Origin: Streptomyces sp. Root1304
GTDB lineage: Bacteria; Actinomycetota; Actinomycetes; Streptomycetales; Streptomycetaceae
Assembly: GCF_001426405.1 (NCBI RefSeq)
Contig: NZ_LMEP01000025.1
Location: 330,750-394,749 of the forward strand
DNA: 64,000 nt
Reading direction: 5' to 3'
In this document: in pieces, positions 1 through 9,100 of the stretch
Numbering within the stretch: position 1 is the stretch's first letter
Layout of the letters: each line of letters begins with the position of its first letter
Notes under the pieces: model-generated
What the model saw: the letters and a program-made list of their open reading frames with translations, nothing else
The model's database searches: none
What the model was told of the DNA's origin: nothing
Position numbers and translations under genes: made by a program

Positions 1-173
1 GCGTCTGGGTCTGCAGGAACGGCTCCGTCGGTGAGGACCGCGACCTCGTCGACATGCGCTTCCGGGAGGTCACCATCACCGCCGACCTCGCCGCCGGCAC
101 CGAGTCCGCCGTCATCTGGGCGAACGACCTCACCGCCGACTACGTCCACGAGAACAGCGCGTACTCGTCATGA
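1..173 (+). CDS. argJ: Glutamate N-acetyltransferase / ornithine acetyltransferase, 3' end only
   Basis: Only the last 56 codons are inside the window, open from base 3. The tail has the family's C-terminal signature: a WANDLT stretch, then YVHENSAYSS at the end. ArgJ transfers acetyl groups between ornithine and glutamate in the cyclic arginine pathway and is processed autocatalytically at a Thr that lies outside this window. The stop overlaps the argB start (ATGA at 170-173), so the two are translationally coupled. The identification rests on the conserved tail and on the argB-argD-argR genes that follow. Confidence 0.93.
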   Translation, partial: VWVCRNGSVGEDRDLVDMRFREVTITADLAAGTESAVIWANDLTADYVHENSAYSS

Positions 174-1099
174 GCGATCCCCTGACGCCCCAGAACCCCG
201 AGAGCACGACCCGGAAGCACACCGCGCTCCCCAAGGCCCAGATCCTCATCGAGGCGCTGCCCTGGCTGACCCGGCACAACGGCAAGACGGTCGTCATCAA
301 GTTCGGCGGCAACGCCATGATCGACGAGGACCTCAAGGCCGCCTTCGCCCAGGACGTCGTCTTCCTGCGGCAGGCCGGACTCAAGCCCGTCGTCGTGCAC
401 GGCGGCGGCCCCCAGATCAGCGCCGCCCTCGACCGGCACGGCATCGTCAGCGAGTTCAAGGCCGGCCTGCGGGTCACCACCGAGGACGCCATGGACGTCG
501 TACGGATGGTCCTCGCCGGCCAGGTGCAGCGCGAGCTCGTCGGGCTGCTCAACCAGCACGGCCCGCTCGCCGTCGGCCTCACCGGCGAGGACGCCCACAC
601 CATCACCGCCACCCGGCACCGGCCGGTGATCGGCGGCGAACAGATCGACATCGGCCGGGTCGGTGAGATCACCGCCATCGACACCGGTGCCATCCAGGCG
701 CTCCTGGAGGACGGCCGCATCCCGGTCATCTCCTCCATCGCCCGCTCCCAGGACGACGGACATGTCTACAACGTCAATGCTGATACGGCGGCTGCGGCAC
801 TCGCTGCGGCGCTGGGCGCCGAGACCCTGATGGTCCTGACCGACGTCGAGGGCCTGTACGAGGACTGGCCGAACAGCGACGAGGTCATCAGCCGGCTCAC
901 CGCGAGCCAGCTGGAGAAGCTGCTGCCCGAGCTCTCCAGCGGCATGGTCCCCAAGATGGAGGGCTGCCTGCACGCCGTACGGAACGGGGTCACCACGGCC
1001 CGCGTCATCGACGGCCGGGTCCCGCACTCCATCCTGCTGGAGATCTTCACCGACGAGGGCATCGGCACGATGGTCGTGCCGGACGGACAGGGGGACTGA
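170..1099 (+). CDS. argB: Acetylglutamate kinase
   Basis: 309 residues, an amino-acid-kinase fold enzyme that phosphorylates N-acetylglutamate in the second step of arginine synthesis in the cytoplasm. Visible motifs are KFGGNAM at residues 44-50 (nucleotide-binding Lys and Gly-rich loop) and the substrate loop GGGPQIS near residue 78. Length is normal for the family (about 300). The ATG overlaps the argJ stop and its own stop overlaps the argD start (ATGA, 1096-1099 region), so argJ, argB and argD form one coupled operon. As the committed kinase of the cyclic pathway it is usually feedback-inhibited by arginine; nothing in this sequence shows that directly. Confidence 0.97.
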   Translation: MSDPLTPQNPESTTRKHTALPKAQILIEALPWLTRHNGKTVVIKFGGNAMIDEDLKAAFAQDVVFLRQAGLKPVVVHGGGPQISAALDRHGIVSEFKAGLRVTTEDAMDVVRMVLAGQVQRELVGLLNQHGPLAVGLTGEDAHTITATRHRPVIGGEQIDIGRVGEITAIDTGAIQALLEDGRIPVISSIARSQDDGHVYNVNADTAAAALAAALGAETLMVLTDVEGLYEDWPNSDEVISRLTASQLEKLLPELSSGMVPKMEGCLHAVRNGVTTARVIDGRVPHSILLEIFTDEGIGTMVVPDGQGD

Positions 1100-2304
1100 T
1101 GAGCGGCACCGGGAACGAGCGGCTGACCCAGCGGTGGCAGGGCTCCCTCATGAACAACTACGGCACCCCCCAACTGCCCCTCGTCCGCGGCGAGGGCGCC
1201 AGGGTCTGGGACGCCGACGGCAACGAGTACCTCGACTTCGTCGGCGGCATCGCGGTGAACGCCCTCGGCCACGCCCACCCGGCGATCGTCGAGGCCGTCA
1301 CCCGGCAGGTCCAGAGCCTCGGCCACGTCTCCAACCTCTTCGTCGCCGAGCCGCCCGTCGCCCTCGCCGAGAAGCTCCTCGGCCTCTTCGGCCGCCCCGG
1401 CAAGGTCTTCTTCTGCAACTCGGGCGCCGAGGCCAACGAGGCCGCGTTCAAGATCGGCCGGCTCACCGGCCGCTCCCACATGGTCGCCACCCAGGGCGGC
1501 TTCCACGGCCGGACCATGGGCTCCCTGGCGCTCACCGGCCAGCCCGGCAAGCAGACACCGTTTCTGCCGCTGCCCGGCGACGTCACCCACGTCCCCTACG
1601 GGGACGTCGACGCGCTGCGGGCCGCGGTCACCGAGGACACCGCCTTCGTCGTCATCGAGCCCATCCAGGGCGAGAACGGCGTCGTGGTCCCGCCGCCCGG
1701 CTACCTCAAGGCCGCCCGGGAGATCACCCGCGCCACCGGCACCCTGCTCGTCCTCGACGAGGTGCAGACGGGCATCGGCCGCTGCGGCCACTGGTTCGAG
1801 CACCAGGCCCACGAGGGCGTCGAGCCCGATGTCGTCACCCTCGCCAAGGGCCTCGGCGGCGGCCTCCCGCTCGGCGCGACCGTCGCCTTCGGCCCGGCCG
1901 CGGACCTCTTCGGGCCCGGCCACCACGGCACCACCTTCGGCGGGAACCCCATCGCCTGCGCCGCCGGCCTCGCCGTTCTGGACACCCTCGGCGCCGACGC
2001 GGCCCTCGACCACGTGAAGGCGGTCGGGGAGCGGCTGCGCCAGGGAATCGAGGGTCTGGGCCACCCGTTGGTCTCCCACGTCCGTGGTGCGGGCCTGCTG
2101 CTGGGTATCGTGCTCACGGAGTCCCTCGCACCGCAGGTGCAGCAGGCGGCTCAGGACGCCGGCCTCCTGGTGAACGCGCCCGCCCCCGACGTCGTACGGA
2201 TCATGCCTCCGCTGGTCCTCACCGATGCCGAGGCGGACGCCTTCCTCCGGGTCCTGCCCGGAGTCCTCGACGTGGCGAACGGGCAAGGACGAACCGGAGA
2301 ATGA
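1099..2304 (+). CDS. argD: Acetylornithine aminotransferase
   Basis: 401 residues, class-III PLP-dependent aminotransferase that converts N-acetylglutamate semialdehyde to N-acetylornithine. The PLP lysine is K250 in the segment TLAKGLGGG; the preceding LDEVQTGIGR segment carries the cofactor-binding Asp. It starts on the last base of argB and ends 7 bases before argR. Position inside the arg operon separates it from the related ornithine and 4-aminobutyrate aminotransferases. Confidence 0.96.
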   Translation: MSGTGNERLTQRWQGSLMNNYGTPQLPLVRGEGARVWDADGNEYLDFVGGIAVNALGHAHPAIVEAVTRQVQSLGHVSNLFVAEPPVALAEKLLGLFGRPGKVFFCNSGAEANEAAFKIGRLTGRSHMVATQGGFHGRTMGSLALTGQPGKQTPFLPLPGDVTHVPYGDVDALRAAVTEDTAFVVIEPIQGENGVVVPPPGYLKAAREITRATGTLLVLDEVQTGIGRCGHWFEHQAHEGVEPDVVTLAKGLGGGLPLGATVAFGPAADLFGPGHHGTTFGGNPIACAAGLAVLDTLGADAALDHVKAVGERLRQGIEGLGHPLVSHVRGAGLLLGIVLTESLAPQVQQAAQDAGLLVNAPAPDVVRIMPPLVLTDAEADAFLRVLPGVLDVANGQGRTGE

Positions 2305-2311
2305 GACGACG

Positions 2312-2848
2312 ATGACCGACGCGCAGGAAAATGAGCACGGAGGGCCGTCCGTTCCGCAGACCCGCACCGCCCGCCACCGCAGGATCGTCGACATCCTCAA
2401 CCGGCAGCCGGTGCGCTCGCAGAGCCAGCTCGCCAAGCTCCTCGCGGACGACGGGCTGAGCGTCACCCAGGCGACGCTCTCCCGCGACCTCGACGAGCTG
2501 GGCGCGGTGAAGATCCGCAACACCGGCGGCGAGCTGATCTACGCGGTGCCCAGCGAGGGCGGCTTCCGCACCCCGCAGGCACCGCTGGGCGAGTCCGCCA
2601 AGGAGGAGCGCATGCGGCGCCTCTCCGGCGAACTGCTGATCTCCGCCGAGGCCTCCGCCAACCTGGTGGTCCTGCGGACCCCGCCGGGCGCCGCCCAGTT
2701 CCTGGCGTCGGCCATCGACCAGGCCGAACTCCACGCGATCCTCGGCACGATCGCGGGCGACGACACCCTGCTCCTCATCAGCCGCGACCCCTCGGGCGGC
2801 CAGGCCCTGGCGGACCACCTGCTCCGCCTGGCCCAGAAGGACCGCTGA
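2312..2848 (+). CDS. argR: Arginine repressor
   Basis: 178 residues from the ATG at 2312. The N-terminal third is a winged helix-turn-helix (segment RQPVRSQSQLAKLLADDG with TQATLSRDL as recognition helix); the C-terminal third carries the arginine-binding hexamerisation domain (GTIAGDDTLLLI). ArgR with arginine represses the arg genes, so it probably represses its own operon and the separate argH at 9846. An in-frame start at 2225 would lie inside argD and is rejected in favour of the ATG just after argD. A strong hairpin follows the gene. Confidence 0.95.
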   Translation: MTDAQENEHGGPSVPQTRTARHRRIVDILNRQPVRSQSQLAKLLADDGLSVTQATLSRDLDELGAVKIRNTGGELIYAVPSEGGFRTPQAPLGESAKEERMRRLSGELLISAEASANLVVLRTPPGAAQFLASAIDQAELHAILGTIAGDDTLLLISRDPSGGQALADHLLRLAQKDR

Positions 2849-2854
2849 GGCCCA

Positions 2855-2895
2855 CCGGGGAGCGGCCGCCCGGGACCGGGCACCGCGCTCCCCGG
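2855..2895. terminator. Bidirectional hairpin between argR and the caspase unit
   Basis: A 10-bp perfect stem (2855-2864 with 2886-2895) encloses a second GC-rich inner hairpin. It sits between the convergent argR gene and the minus-strand unit ending at 2907. There is no clear U tract, as is common in Streptomyces. Confidence 0.6.
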
Positions 2896-2906
2896 CGTCG
2901 GCCGGG

Positions 2907-3509
2907 TCAGCAGCCGCTGACCGGAGCCAGGGACACCAGGGCCGTGTGCGGCACCACGCGCAGGGTCTTCGCCGCACCCCGCCCTGTCCGTATCGCCGTG
3001 CCGTGCGGGTCGGCGCCCACCAGCTCCCCGCACAGCTCTTCGTACGGGGTGCTGAGCCGGACCGTGTACGGGGCGGGCGCCGGTGTCGCCGACCAGACGA
3101 CACAGGTCGCGGCGACGGCCAGTGCCGGACCCGCCACACCGCAGACGGCCGCCCAGCGGAGCCGGTGTCTCACCCGCCGTACCTCCTCGGAGGTCCAGCG
3201 CCGCAGGGCTTGGCCGCCGAGGACGATCTCCCGTTCCGGACGGCCGTGGGACGCCCTGACGGCGAGGAGCGCCCCGCAGACCAGGACGACGAAGGCCGAG
3301 AGCACCAGGGCCGCCGCCCACCGGGCGGTGGCGTCCGGGAGGCCGGACAACTGGTCCTGCCCCTTCACGACGGTGAGGACGCCGAGGAGCGCGGTCAGCC
3401 CGGCCAGTCCCGTACGCCAGCCCTCGGCCTGGCGCCGCAGCTCGGGCAGCTGACTGAACTCCAGGTCGCGGGCGAGCTCCGCCCAACGCCGGTCGGAACG
3501 TGCCGTCAT
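2907..3509 (-). CDS. Membrane protein, last gene of the caspase unit
   Basis: 200 residues from the ATG at 3509, overlapping the previous gene's stop (ATGA). I see three hydrophobic segments: about residues 33-50, 62-88 and 118-140. They separate a cytoplasmic N-terminus (DRRWAELARDLEFSQ) and a basic loop (RRWTSEEVRRVRHRLRW) from a C-terminal tail of about 55 residues with two cysteines, the second being the final residue. I do not recognise the family. The strict overlap with the zinc-ribbon-like gene and the caspase/ATPase gene suggests it is the membrane partner of that system: anchor, sensor or effector. That role is inferred from context only. Confidence 0.7.
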   Translation of the reverse strand: MTARSDRRWAELARDLEFSQLPELRRQAEGWRTGLAGLTALLGVLTVVKGQDQLSGLPDATARWAAALVLSAFVVLVCGALLAVRASHGRPEREIVLGGQALRRWTSEEVRRVRHRLRWAAVCGVAGPALAVAATCVVWSATPAPAPYTVRLSTPYEELCGELVGADPHGTAIRTGRGAAKTLRVVPHTALVSLAPVSGC

Positions 3510-3904
3510 GACGCCGCGTCTCCTGCCCGCTGTGCCGGGTCGGCCGGGTGCGTGAGCGCGGTCCGCACCCGCCAGTCGGCACCGCACCCGACGAACACCG
3601 CGTCCGGCGGCATCGACGGATGGGGATGCCCGCACTCGCAGAACAGGACCTCGCTGCCGACCACGTCCGGGACGCCCTCGGACCCCCGGGAACGGAACGG
3701 CCAGGGCGCCTTCGTGCCGGCCCCCGGCATCCCGTACGCGTACTCCGACACCGTCCCCCCGGCGCAGCGCGGGCAGACGCCGGCGACCGAGACGGTGCGG
3801 CCGTCGGGCGCCACCCGCTGGGTGAAGACGAGCGGCAGCTCCCCGAGGGAGATCTCCGCGTACGGCAGTTCGGCGTCGTGCGGGGCCGCGGGGAGTTCAG
3901 TCAC
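3506..3904 (-). CDS. Small Cys/His-rich (zinc-binding-like) protein, middle gene of the caspase unit
   Basis: 132 residues from the GTG at 3904, which overlaps the upstream stop by 8 bases. Possible metal ligands are C44-x2-C47, C89-x-C91-G-H93-x-H95 and C107, in an otherwise soluble protein. The spacing resembles a zinc ribbon interrupted by a 40-residue loop, but no named family is evident. Its stop overlaps the following membrane-protein gene. Genes of this type next to multidomain caspase proteins are often adaptor or sensor subunits; that is inference here. Confidence 0.7.
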   Translation of the reverse strand: MTELPAAPHDAELPYAEISLGELPLVFTQRVAPDGRTVSVAGVCPRCAGGTVSEYAYGMPGAGTKAPWPFRSRGSEGVPDVVGSEVLFCECGHPHPSMPPDAVFVGCGADWRVRTALTHPADPAQRAGDAAS

Positions 3905-6900
3905 CTGCGTCGACTCCTTCCAGGAGGTTCGGCGTGCTCGATGCGGTCGCATCGCTGTGTGCGTCCGGTGCGTCCGGTGCGTCCGGTGCGTCCGGTGCGT
4001 CCGGCGCGTCCGGTTCGAGGGTGAAGAGCGGTGCCCAGAGCCGGAGGCGCTCCGCCGTCCACGCCTCGCTCTCGCCCGCGGCGCGCGCCGCGAAGGCGAT
4101 CCGCTCCGCGTCGACCCGGCCGCGCAGGCCGGGCAGCATGCCGTCGCCGCGCTCGGACAGGACGATCAGGTCCTGCCAGAGGGGCACCACGCCGGACACC
4201 TCCGACAGGCGGGGCGGCGGGGACCCCCACGACGGCGCGCCCAGCGCGAGACAGGGCCCGAGACGCCGCCACGCGGTGCCGATGTCCTCGCCGAGGCGGG
4301 CGGCGACGCTCACGAGGTCGAGCGGGCCGAGCGGCTCCCCCTCGGGGGAGACATGGTGCTCCGGGTCGAGTGCGGCGACGTCCGCGTCCGTCGGTACGCC
4401 CGTCGAGAGGGCGGCCACCTGCGCCTCGGTCAGCGCCGGGACCAGCGCACCGAGCGCGCGCAGTGGTGCGAGACGGAGGTAGGCCTCGCGGAGTCCGAGC
4501 CCCAGGGACCGCGCGTAGCGTGCGAGCCGGACACCGGTCAGCGGGATCCAGTGCGGCGGCTCGAACCACTCGCCGTCGAACTCGTCCCCGTCGTCACCAT
4601 GGCCGACCAGGGCCAGGCCGGCTTCCCAGTCGGGCCGCAGCCCCTCGAGCCCGGCGGGGAGCGGCGGGACGGTCAGACCCACCTTCTTCGCCTCCCTGCG
4701 GGCCTTCTTCCACGTACTGCCCAGCGGCGACTTCAGCACGATGCCCGCGGAGAAGAGGACCTCCTCGGTGGGGAGGACCGGGTACTCGTTTCCCCAGGAG
4801 GGGTCCTGGCCCGAGAAGAGGCACCGTTCCGTGAGCGAGAAGCCGTCCCAGGCCCTCAGCAGATCACCGGCCGGGGGCACCTCGAAGCCCGCCGTCGCCA
4901 GGTCCTCGACGAGGTGCGCGAGCTCCTTCCGGTCGACGGCGTTCGGGGTCAGGAGCGCCAGGTCCCTCAGAGTCAGGCCGAGTTCGGGGCGGACGCCCGC
5001 ACTCCGGGCGAAGGCGAGCACGCGAGAGGCCTCCGACTCCAGGTGGATCCCCTTCCAGGCCTTTCCGCGGTACCGGCGGTGATGTCGCCATCCCAGGTGG
5101 GCTGCCCAGCGGGCCAGTTCCTTCTCGGCAGCGCGCAGCGTGCTGTCGCAGCGCTCGGCGTGCTCGATCGTGGCGGCCCAGGTGAGCTCGGGGACGCCGT
5201 CGTCGTCCTCCCTGACGTAACCCTCCAGGAGGGCGGCGATGTCGTGGGGCACCTCGCACCACCGTGCGACCTCCTGGGCGGAGGGAACCGTCCAACCCAA
5301 CCACGCGAAGTCCGCCATCCGGGCCCGCAGCGCGAGCGGGTCCGTACCGAGCCGCCGTGCGGCGCGTTCCACGTCCCAGGGCCATCGCGCGCGGCGCCAG
5401 GTTCCCTCCTCCTCGACGTACAGCGCCTGGAGATCGCTCTCGCCGCACACATGGTCCCGGTGGTGCGGCGGAACGACCGGCAGCGGACGGTCGAGGAACG
5501 GGGCGTACCGGGAGCACCGGTCCCTCAGCTCGCCGAGGGGCCGGCACAGCTCGGCCGAGGCACGCACGAGACCGCCGAAGTCCTCGGGCGCGTGCCGGTA
5601 GGAGTCCCTGGCCGGATTCCCCCACTGGCGCGAGGTGTCCTTCCCCATCAGGCCGATGACGATCTTCCAGTCGTCCCAGCTGGGGATCCAGTCGAGATCC
5701 CCGCCGCCCAGGACGGGGGGCGGGGCGAGCCGGGCGTGGGCCACCCGCATCGCCCGGGCGGCGCGCAGGACCGTCGCCACCGTGACACCGCGCGAGCACG
5801 CGGCCTGGACGGCGGTGCGCCAGTCAGGAGTCACCGTCGCCACGACATCCGCCCAGCCGGGTTCCGGCACCGGATAGCCCGTGAGCGACGCCGGGACCGC
5901 CTCGTCCCGGCAGAGGTACGGCTGTTCTAGGGCCACGGCGCGCCACGGGCGGGTGTAGGCCCAGCGGTCCCTGTCCCGGTAGTGGACAGGTGCCCTCTTC
6001 AGGACCTGGGCGTCCCAGCGGAACCAGCCCAGGGCGTCCAGGGAGGAATCGGACGTCCAGGCCTCCCGCCGAGCCCACAGGTTCCGGCCCTGCCAGACCT
6101 CCCAGATCTGGCGTGCCGCCGACGGCTCCTGCGCTTCCAGCGACCAGAGCCAGTCGAAGGTCAGTTCCGGCCAGCCCGCGAGTGCCTCCGCTCCTTCGCG
6201 GTGCATGGAGCGGGCCCAGCGCCGGTCGTAGGACGTGAGCTGCTTGCGGTTGACGCTCAGTTTCCCGGCGTGCTTCCCGGTCAGGTTGAGCACGTAGCCG
6301 AACGGCTGCTGGTCGGTGGCGATCCCGTCGCAGAGCACCGCGCCCTTGCCGGGCACCCACCACAACACGCCGGGCACGGCCTCGACGGTCCTGCCGGGCT
6401 CGGGGTCGAGCTGGAGGCGTCCCGGGTGCCAGTGGTGGCTGTACCCCGAGGCGTCGCGCACACGCAGGTCGAACTCGCTGACGAGGACGAGACCCCGCAG
6501 GGTCGCCACGCACGACAGGGTCGTCGCCCGGGCCGTGTTCCGGAGGTACAGGCGCACCCGCGTACCGCCCTCCGGCAGCCCGGAATCCGCGGGACCGGTC
6601 TCCTGGATGCGGAAGAGGCTGCCGCTGCTGGAGATGTCGACCCGCAGGGCCCGGTGGGCCAGGCCGCCTTCCGGGGTGACCGCGCGGGTGACGATCGACA
6701 TCTCGTCGGCCAGCATGAAGTAGCTGAAGACCCCGATGCCGAAACGGCTGTTGGGGTAGAGGCGCAGGGTCCGGTCGTGCCGCAGCCAGGCCGCCTGCTC
6801 GCGGCGGAAGGAGCGTGTCTGCCCGAAGCGGCGGCCGGCCCGGGTGAACGTGTGGGTGAGCTGCTCCACGTCCATGCCCACGCCGTTGTCACGGCATTCC

Positions 6901-8963
6901 ACGTACGGGCCGCGCTCGTCCTCGCCCGCCTCCACGGAGATACGGCCCTCCCAGGCCGCCGGCTCGCAGTTCCGGCTGCTCAGGTACCGACGGCGCATGG
7001 CCCGGTAGCGGCAGGCGTCCATGGCGTTCTGGTACAGCTCGCGCAGGGCGAGGCCCGGTTCGTTGTCGTAGAGCCGTTCCCCCATGAGGAGGTCGCGGAC
7101 CTCGGTCTGGGCCAGGCTGAACCGCAGCAGGGGCACGTCGTAGGCCGCCTCCCGGCCGTTCGCCGCGGGCCGCAGCGAGCGGTCCGTCACCCGCTCGGGC
7201 ACCCCGTCGAGGAGCGCGGCCCGGTCCTGGGGGAGGTGCTGGGCGGACTCCCGCAGCGCGCGGGCCAGTTCGTCGGCCTGCTCGACCGTGCCGGTGAGCG
7301 CCGCGTGCGTCGCCGGGTGCGTACAGGCGAGGTCCAGGTGCAGCCCGCGGGCGTCCCGGTCCCAGGCCGCCGTGCGGGCGGTGTCGACGAGGTCCGCCGG
7401 GGTCACGGGGTCCGAGACGGCCAGGTGTTCGGCGATCACCTCGGGCAGCGTGCGCACGTCCACGGACAGGACGGCGGCGAGCCGCGACAGGGCCGCGAGC
7501 TCCCGCACCCGGAGCGTCTGGTGGCCGCCCGGCAGCGGAATCCTGGCCGGCTTGTCCGCCGCAGGGCCCTCGGGCGCGCCCAGGGTGATGCCCGCAGCGA
7601 CCGTGCACAGGGCCCGCGCGAGGGCGTCCACCCGGCCGTTGCCCGGGGCGTCGCCCAGGAGCGCGGCGGCCAGCGGCCCGGCCTCGGTGGCGGGGACGGC
7701 CACCTCGTCGGTCTCGAAGAGCTCCGCGATCCACCGGTGCACCAGCCAGAGCACGATGTCGTCGGTGTCCTGCGGCGTCCCCGACCGCCGGGAGGCGGAC
7801 AGCTTCCTCATGAGAGGGGGATGGTGCTCGGTGACCTGCTCGTAGTGCCGTCGCCGCCCGTCACCGTCGTCCGGATGGTGCGTCCGGTGGGGGAAGACGT
7901 CGTGCGCCTGGCTGAGCCGGCGCGCCCAGGCGGCCTCGTGGAGGAAGGGCGCGGCGACGAGCGCGGCGGCCTCGACCTCGGACAGTTCCACCGAGGCGGG
8001 CAGGAGACCGGGCAGTCGGTGGAGGAGGAGACGTACGGGGAAGGAGTCGTCGGCCCATGGGTCGGGCATCCGTTCCCAGGCCTGGTGGACCACCGCCGCA
8101 CAGGACTCGGCGAGGGTGACCAGCTGCTCCCGGAGCCTGCCGGTCCGGTCAGGGTCGCCGGCGCCGACCCGCTGCCACACCTCGGTGTCGCGGGCGGCCT
8201 CCCGCCAGGCCTCCAGGAGCGGGCGGCCCTCGCAGACCACCGCGGTCCGGGCCTCGGCCTCCAGCTCGGAGCCGTAGCGCACCTGGGGCTCCTGGCGTTC
8301 CCTGAGGTGCCGGTGGGCCCCGCGCAGGGTCTGCCGCTTCGTCGCCTCGTAGACCTCCTCCACCGTCCGGGCCGGGGTCAGCGGGCCGAGCGCCTCGGCG
8401 AGCGCCAGGGTGAAGAAGCTGCCCTCGGGGGTGCAGCCGGCGCGCTGACCCGCGGCGCACGAGGTCATCAGGACGAACCGGCCGGAGGGCTGCCCCTTGA
8501 GGATGCTGCTGCCGAAGAGCGGCCCCGACGTGTCGGGACCGCCTCGGCAGGCGTCGATCAGCCAGAGGACCGTTCCCGCGGCGCACGCGGCCAGGGAGGG
8601 GCTGATGTCGGCGGGGAGGAGCGTGTCGACATAGGGCCGGAGCCAGGTGTCGTCGTGCGGGGCCCGCGCGTCGTGGGGGACCAGGTAGTCGGCGTCGCCG
8701 ATCCGGACGCCGTGCCCGGAGAAATGGATGAGAAGAGTGCCGTCCGGCGGAACGTCACGGGACACCTCGTGGATCCGGGTGCCGATGTCGGCGCGCGTCG
8801 CGTTCCACAGGGTCACCACGTCGTACCCCGAGGCGCGCAGGGCGGCCCCGAGCTCCCGTTGGTCGGCGGCGGCGGCCTCCTCCAGGGCGTCGAAGCGGTG
8901 TCCGGCGTCCGGTGTGCTCGCCACGGCGATCAACAGAGCGGTGCGGTGTCCTGCCATTCCCAT
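3897..8963 (-). CDS. Caspase-like protease / HSP90-type ATPase / helical-repeat conflict protein
   Basis: 1688 residues. Domain order: a caspase (peptidase C14) domain at about 5-235, with catalytic His84 in HFSGHG and Cys139 in DACRGG; a helical region at about 330-420 resembling an HD-type fold without clear metal ligands; a GHKL/HSP90-type ATPase at about 620-810, with the N-box RELYQNAMDAC (about 640), CRDNGVGMD (about 690) and NSRFGIGVFSYF (about 740). The last roughly 850 residues hold repeated helical units with patterns such as RLAPLRALG, suggesting winged-helix repeats. The tail is an acidic DAP repeat. The architecture agrees with NTP-dependent conflict systems in which a sensor ATPase releases caspase activity. 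Two ATGs, at 8963 and 8957, share one purine-rich ribosome site; either may be used. It heads a three-gene overlapping unit. Confidence 0.88.
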   Translation of the reverse strand: MGMAGHRTALLIAVASTPDAGHRFDALEEAAAADQRELGAALRASGYDVVTLWNATRADIGTRIHEVSRDVPPDGTLLIHFSGHGVRIGDADYLVPHDARAPHDDTWLRPYVDTLLPADISPSLAACAAGTVLWLIDACRGGPDTSGPLFGSSILKGQPSGRFVLMTSCAAGQRAGCTPEGSFFTLALAEALGPLTPARTVEEVYEATKRQTLRGAHRHLRERQEPQVRYGSELEAEARTAVVCEGRPLLEAWREAARDTEVWQRVGAGDPDRTGRLREQLVTLAESCAAVVHQAWERMPDPWADDSFPVRLLLHRLPGLLPASVELSEVEAAALVAAPFLHEAAWARRLSQAHDVFPHRTHHPDDGDGRRRHYEQVTEHHPPLMRKLSASRRSGTPQDTDDIVLWLVHRWIAELFETDEVAVPATEAGPLAAALLGDAPGNGRVDALARALCTVAAGITLGAPEGPAADKPARIPLPGGHQTLRVRELAALSRLAAVLSVDVRTLPEVIAEHLAVSDPVTPADLVDTARTAAWDRDARGLHLDLACTHPATHAALTGTVEQADELARALRESAQHLPQDRAALLDGVPERVTDRSLRPAANGREAAYDVPLLRFSLAQTEVRDLLMGERLYDNEPGLALRELYQNAMDACRYRAMRRRYLSSRNCEPAAWEGRISVEAGEDERGPYVECRDNGVGMDVEQLTHTFTRAGRRFGQTRSFRREQAAWLRHDRTLRLYPNSRFGIGVFSYFMLADEMSIVTRAVTPEGGLAHRALRVDISSSGSLFRIQETGPADSGLPEGGTRVRLYLRNTARATTLSCVATLRGLVLVSEFDLRVRDASGYSHHWHPGRLQLDPEPGRTVEAVPGVLWWVPGKGAVLCDGIATDQQPFGYVLNLTGKHAGKLSVNRKQLTSYDRRWARSMHREGAEALAGWPELTFDWLWSLEAQEPSAARQIWEVWQGRNLWARREAWTSDSSLDALGWFRWDAQVLKRAPVHYRDRDRWAYTRPWRAVALEQPYLCRDEAVPASLTGYPVPEPGWADVVATVTPDWRTAVQAACSRGVTVATVLRAARAMRVAHARLAPPPVLGGGDLDWIPSWDDWKIVIGLMGKDTSRQWGNPARDSYRHAPEDFGGLVRASAELCRPLGELRDRCSRYAPFLDRPLPVVPPHHRDHVCGESDLQALYVEEEGTWRRARWPWDVERAARRLGTDPLALRARMADFAWLGWTVPSAQEVARWCEVPHDIAALLEGYVREDDDGVPELTWAATIEHAERCDSTLRAAEKELARWAAHLGWRHHRRYRGKAWKGIHLESEASRVLAFARSAGVRPELGLTLRDLALLTPNAVDRKELAHLVEDLATAGFEVPPAGDLLRAWDGFSLTERCLFSGQDPSWGNEYPVLPTEEVLFSAGIVLKSPLGSTWKKARREAKKVGLTVPPLPAGLEGLRPDWEAGLALVGHGDDGDEFDGEWFEPPHWIPLTGVRLARYARSLGLGLREAYLRLAPLRALGALVPALTEAQVAALSTGVPTDADVAALDPEHHVSPEGEPLGPLDLVSVAARLGEDIGTAWRRLGPCLALGAPSWGSPPPRLSEVSGVVPLWQDLIVLSERGDGMLPGLRGRVDAERIAFAARAAGESEAWTAERLRLWAPLFTLEPDAPDAPDAPDAPDAPDAHSDATASSTPNLLEGVDAGD
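3961..4014 (+). repeat. Six tandem 9-bp units coding for the acidic tail of the caspase protein
   Basis: Six copies of GCGTCCGGT (one with a single change) on the plus strand encode repeated Asp-Ala-Pro on the minus strand near the C-terminus of the caspase/ATPase protein. The 9-base unit keeps frame, so copy number could vary between strains without breaking the gene. Confidence 0.9.
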
Positions 8964-9050
8964 CCCCCCTCACAGCAGAACACCATGCTCGCACCGGGGT
9001 CTGACAGCGGGAGGTCTCCCGGGCCGCGGAGCCCTGCTGACGTGGCCTCG

Positions 9051-9076
9051 GCGCCGGGTGTCCGCGCCGGGTGTCC
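9051..9076 (+). repeat. Two 13-bp direct repeats upstream of the caspase gene
   Basis: GCGCCGGGTGTCC occurs twice back to back, between the PPOX-fold gene (ending at 9101) and the start of the minus-strand caspase gene. It lies about 90 bases upstream of that start and could be regulatory or simple repeat expansion. No other gene is seen in 8964-9100. Confidence 0.5.
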
Positions 9077-9100
9077 GCGTCGGGCCGCCCCGCGTCGGGC

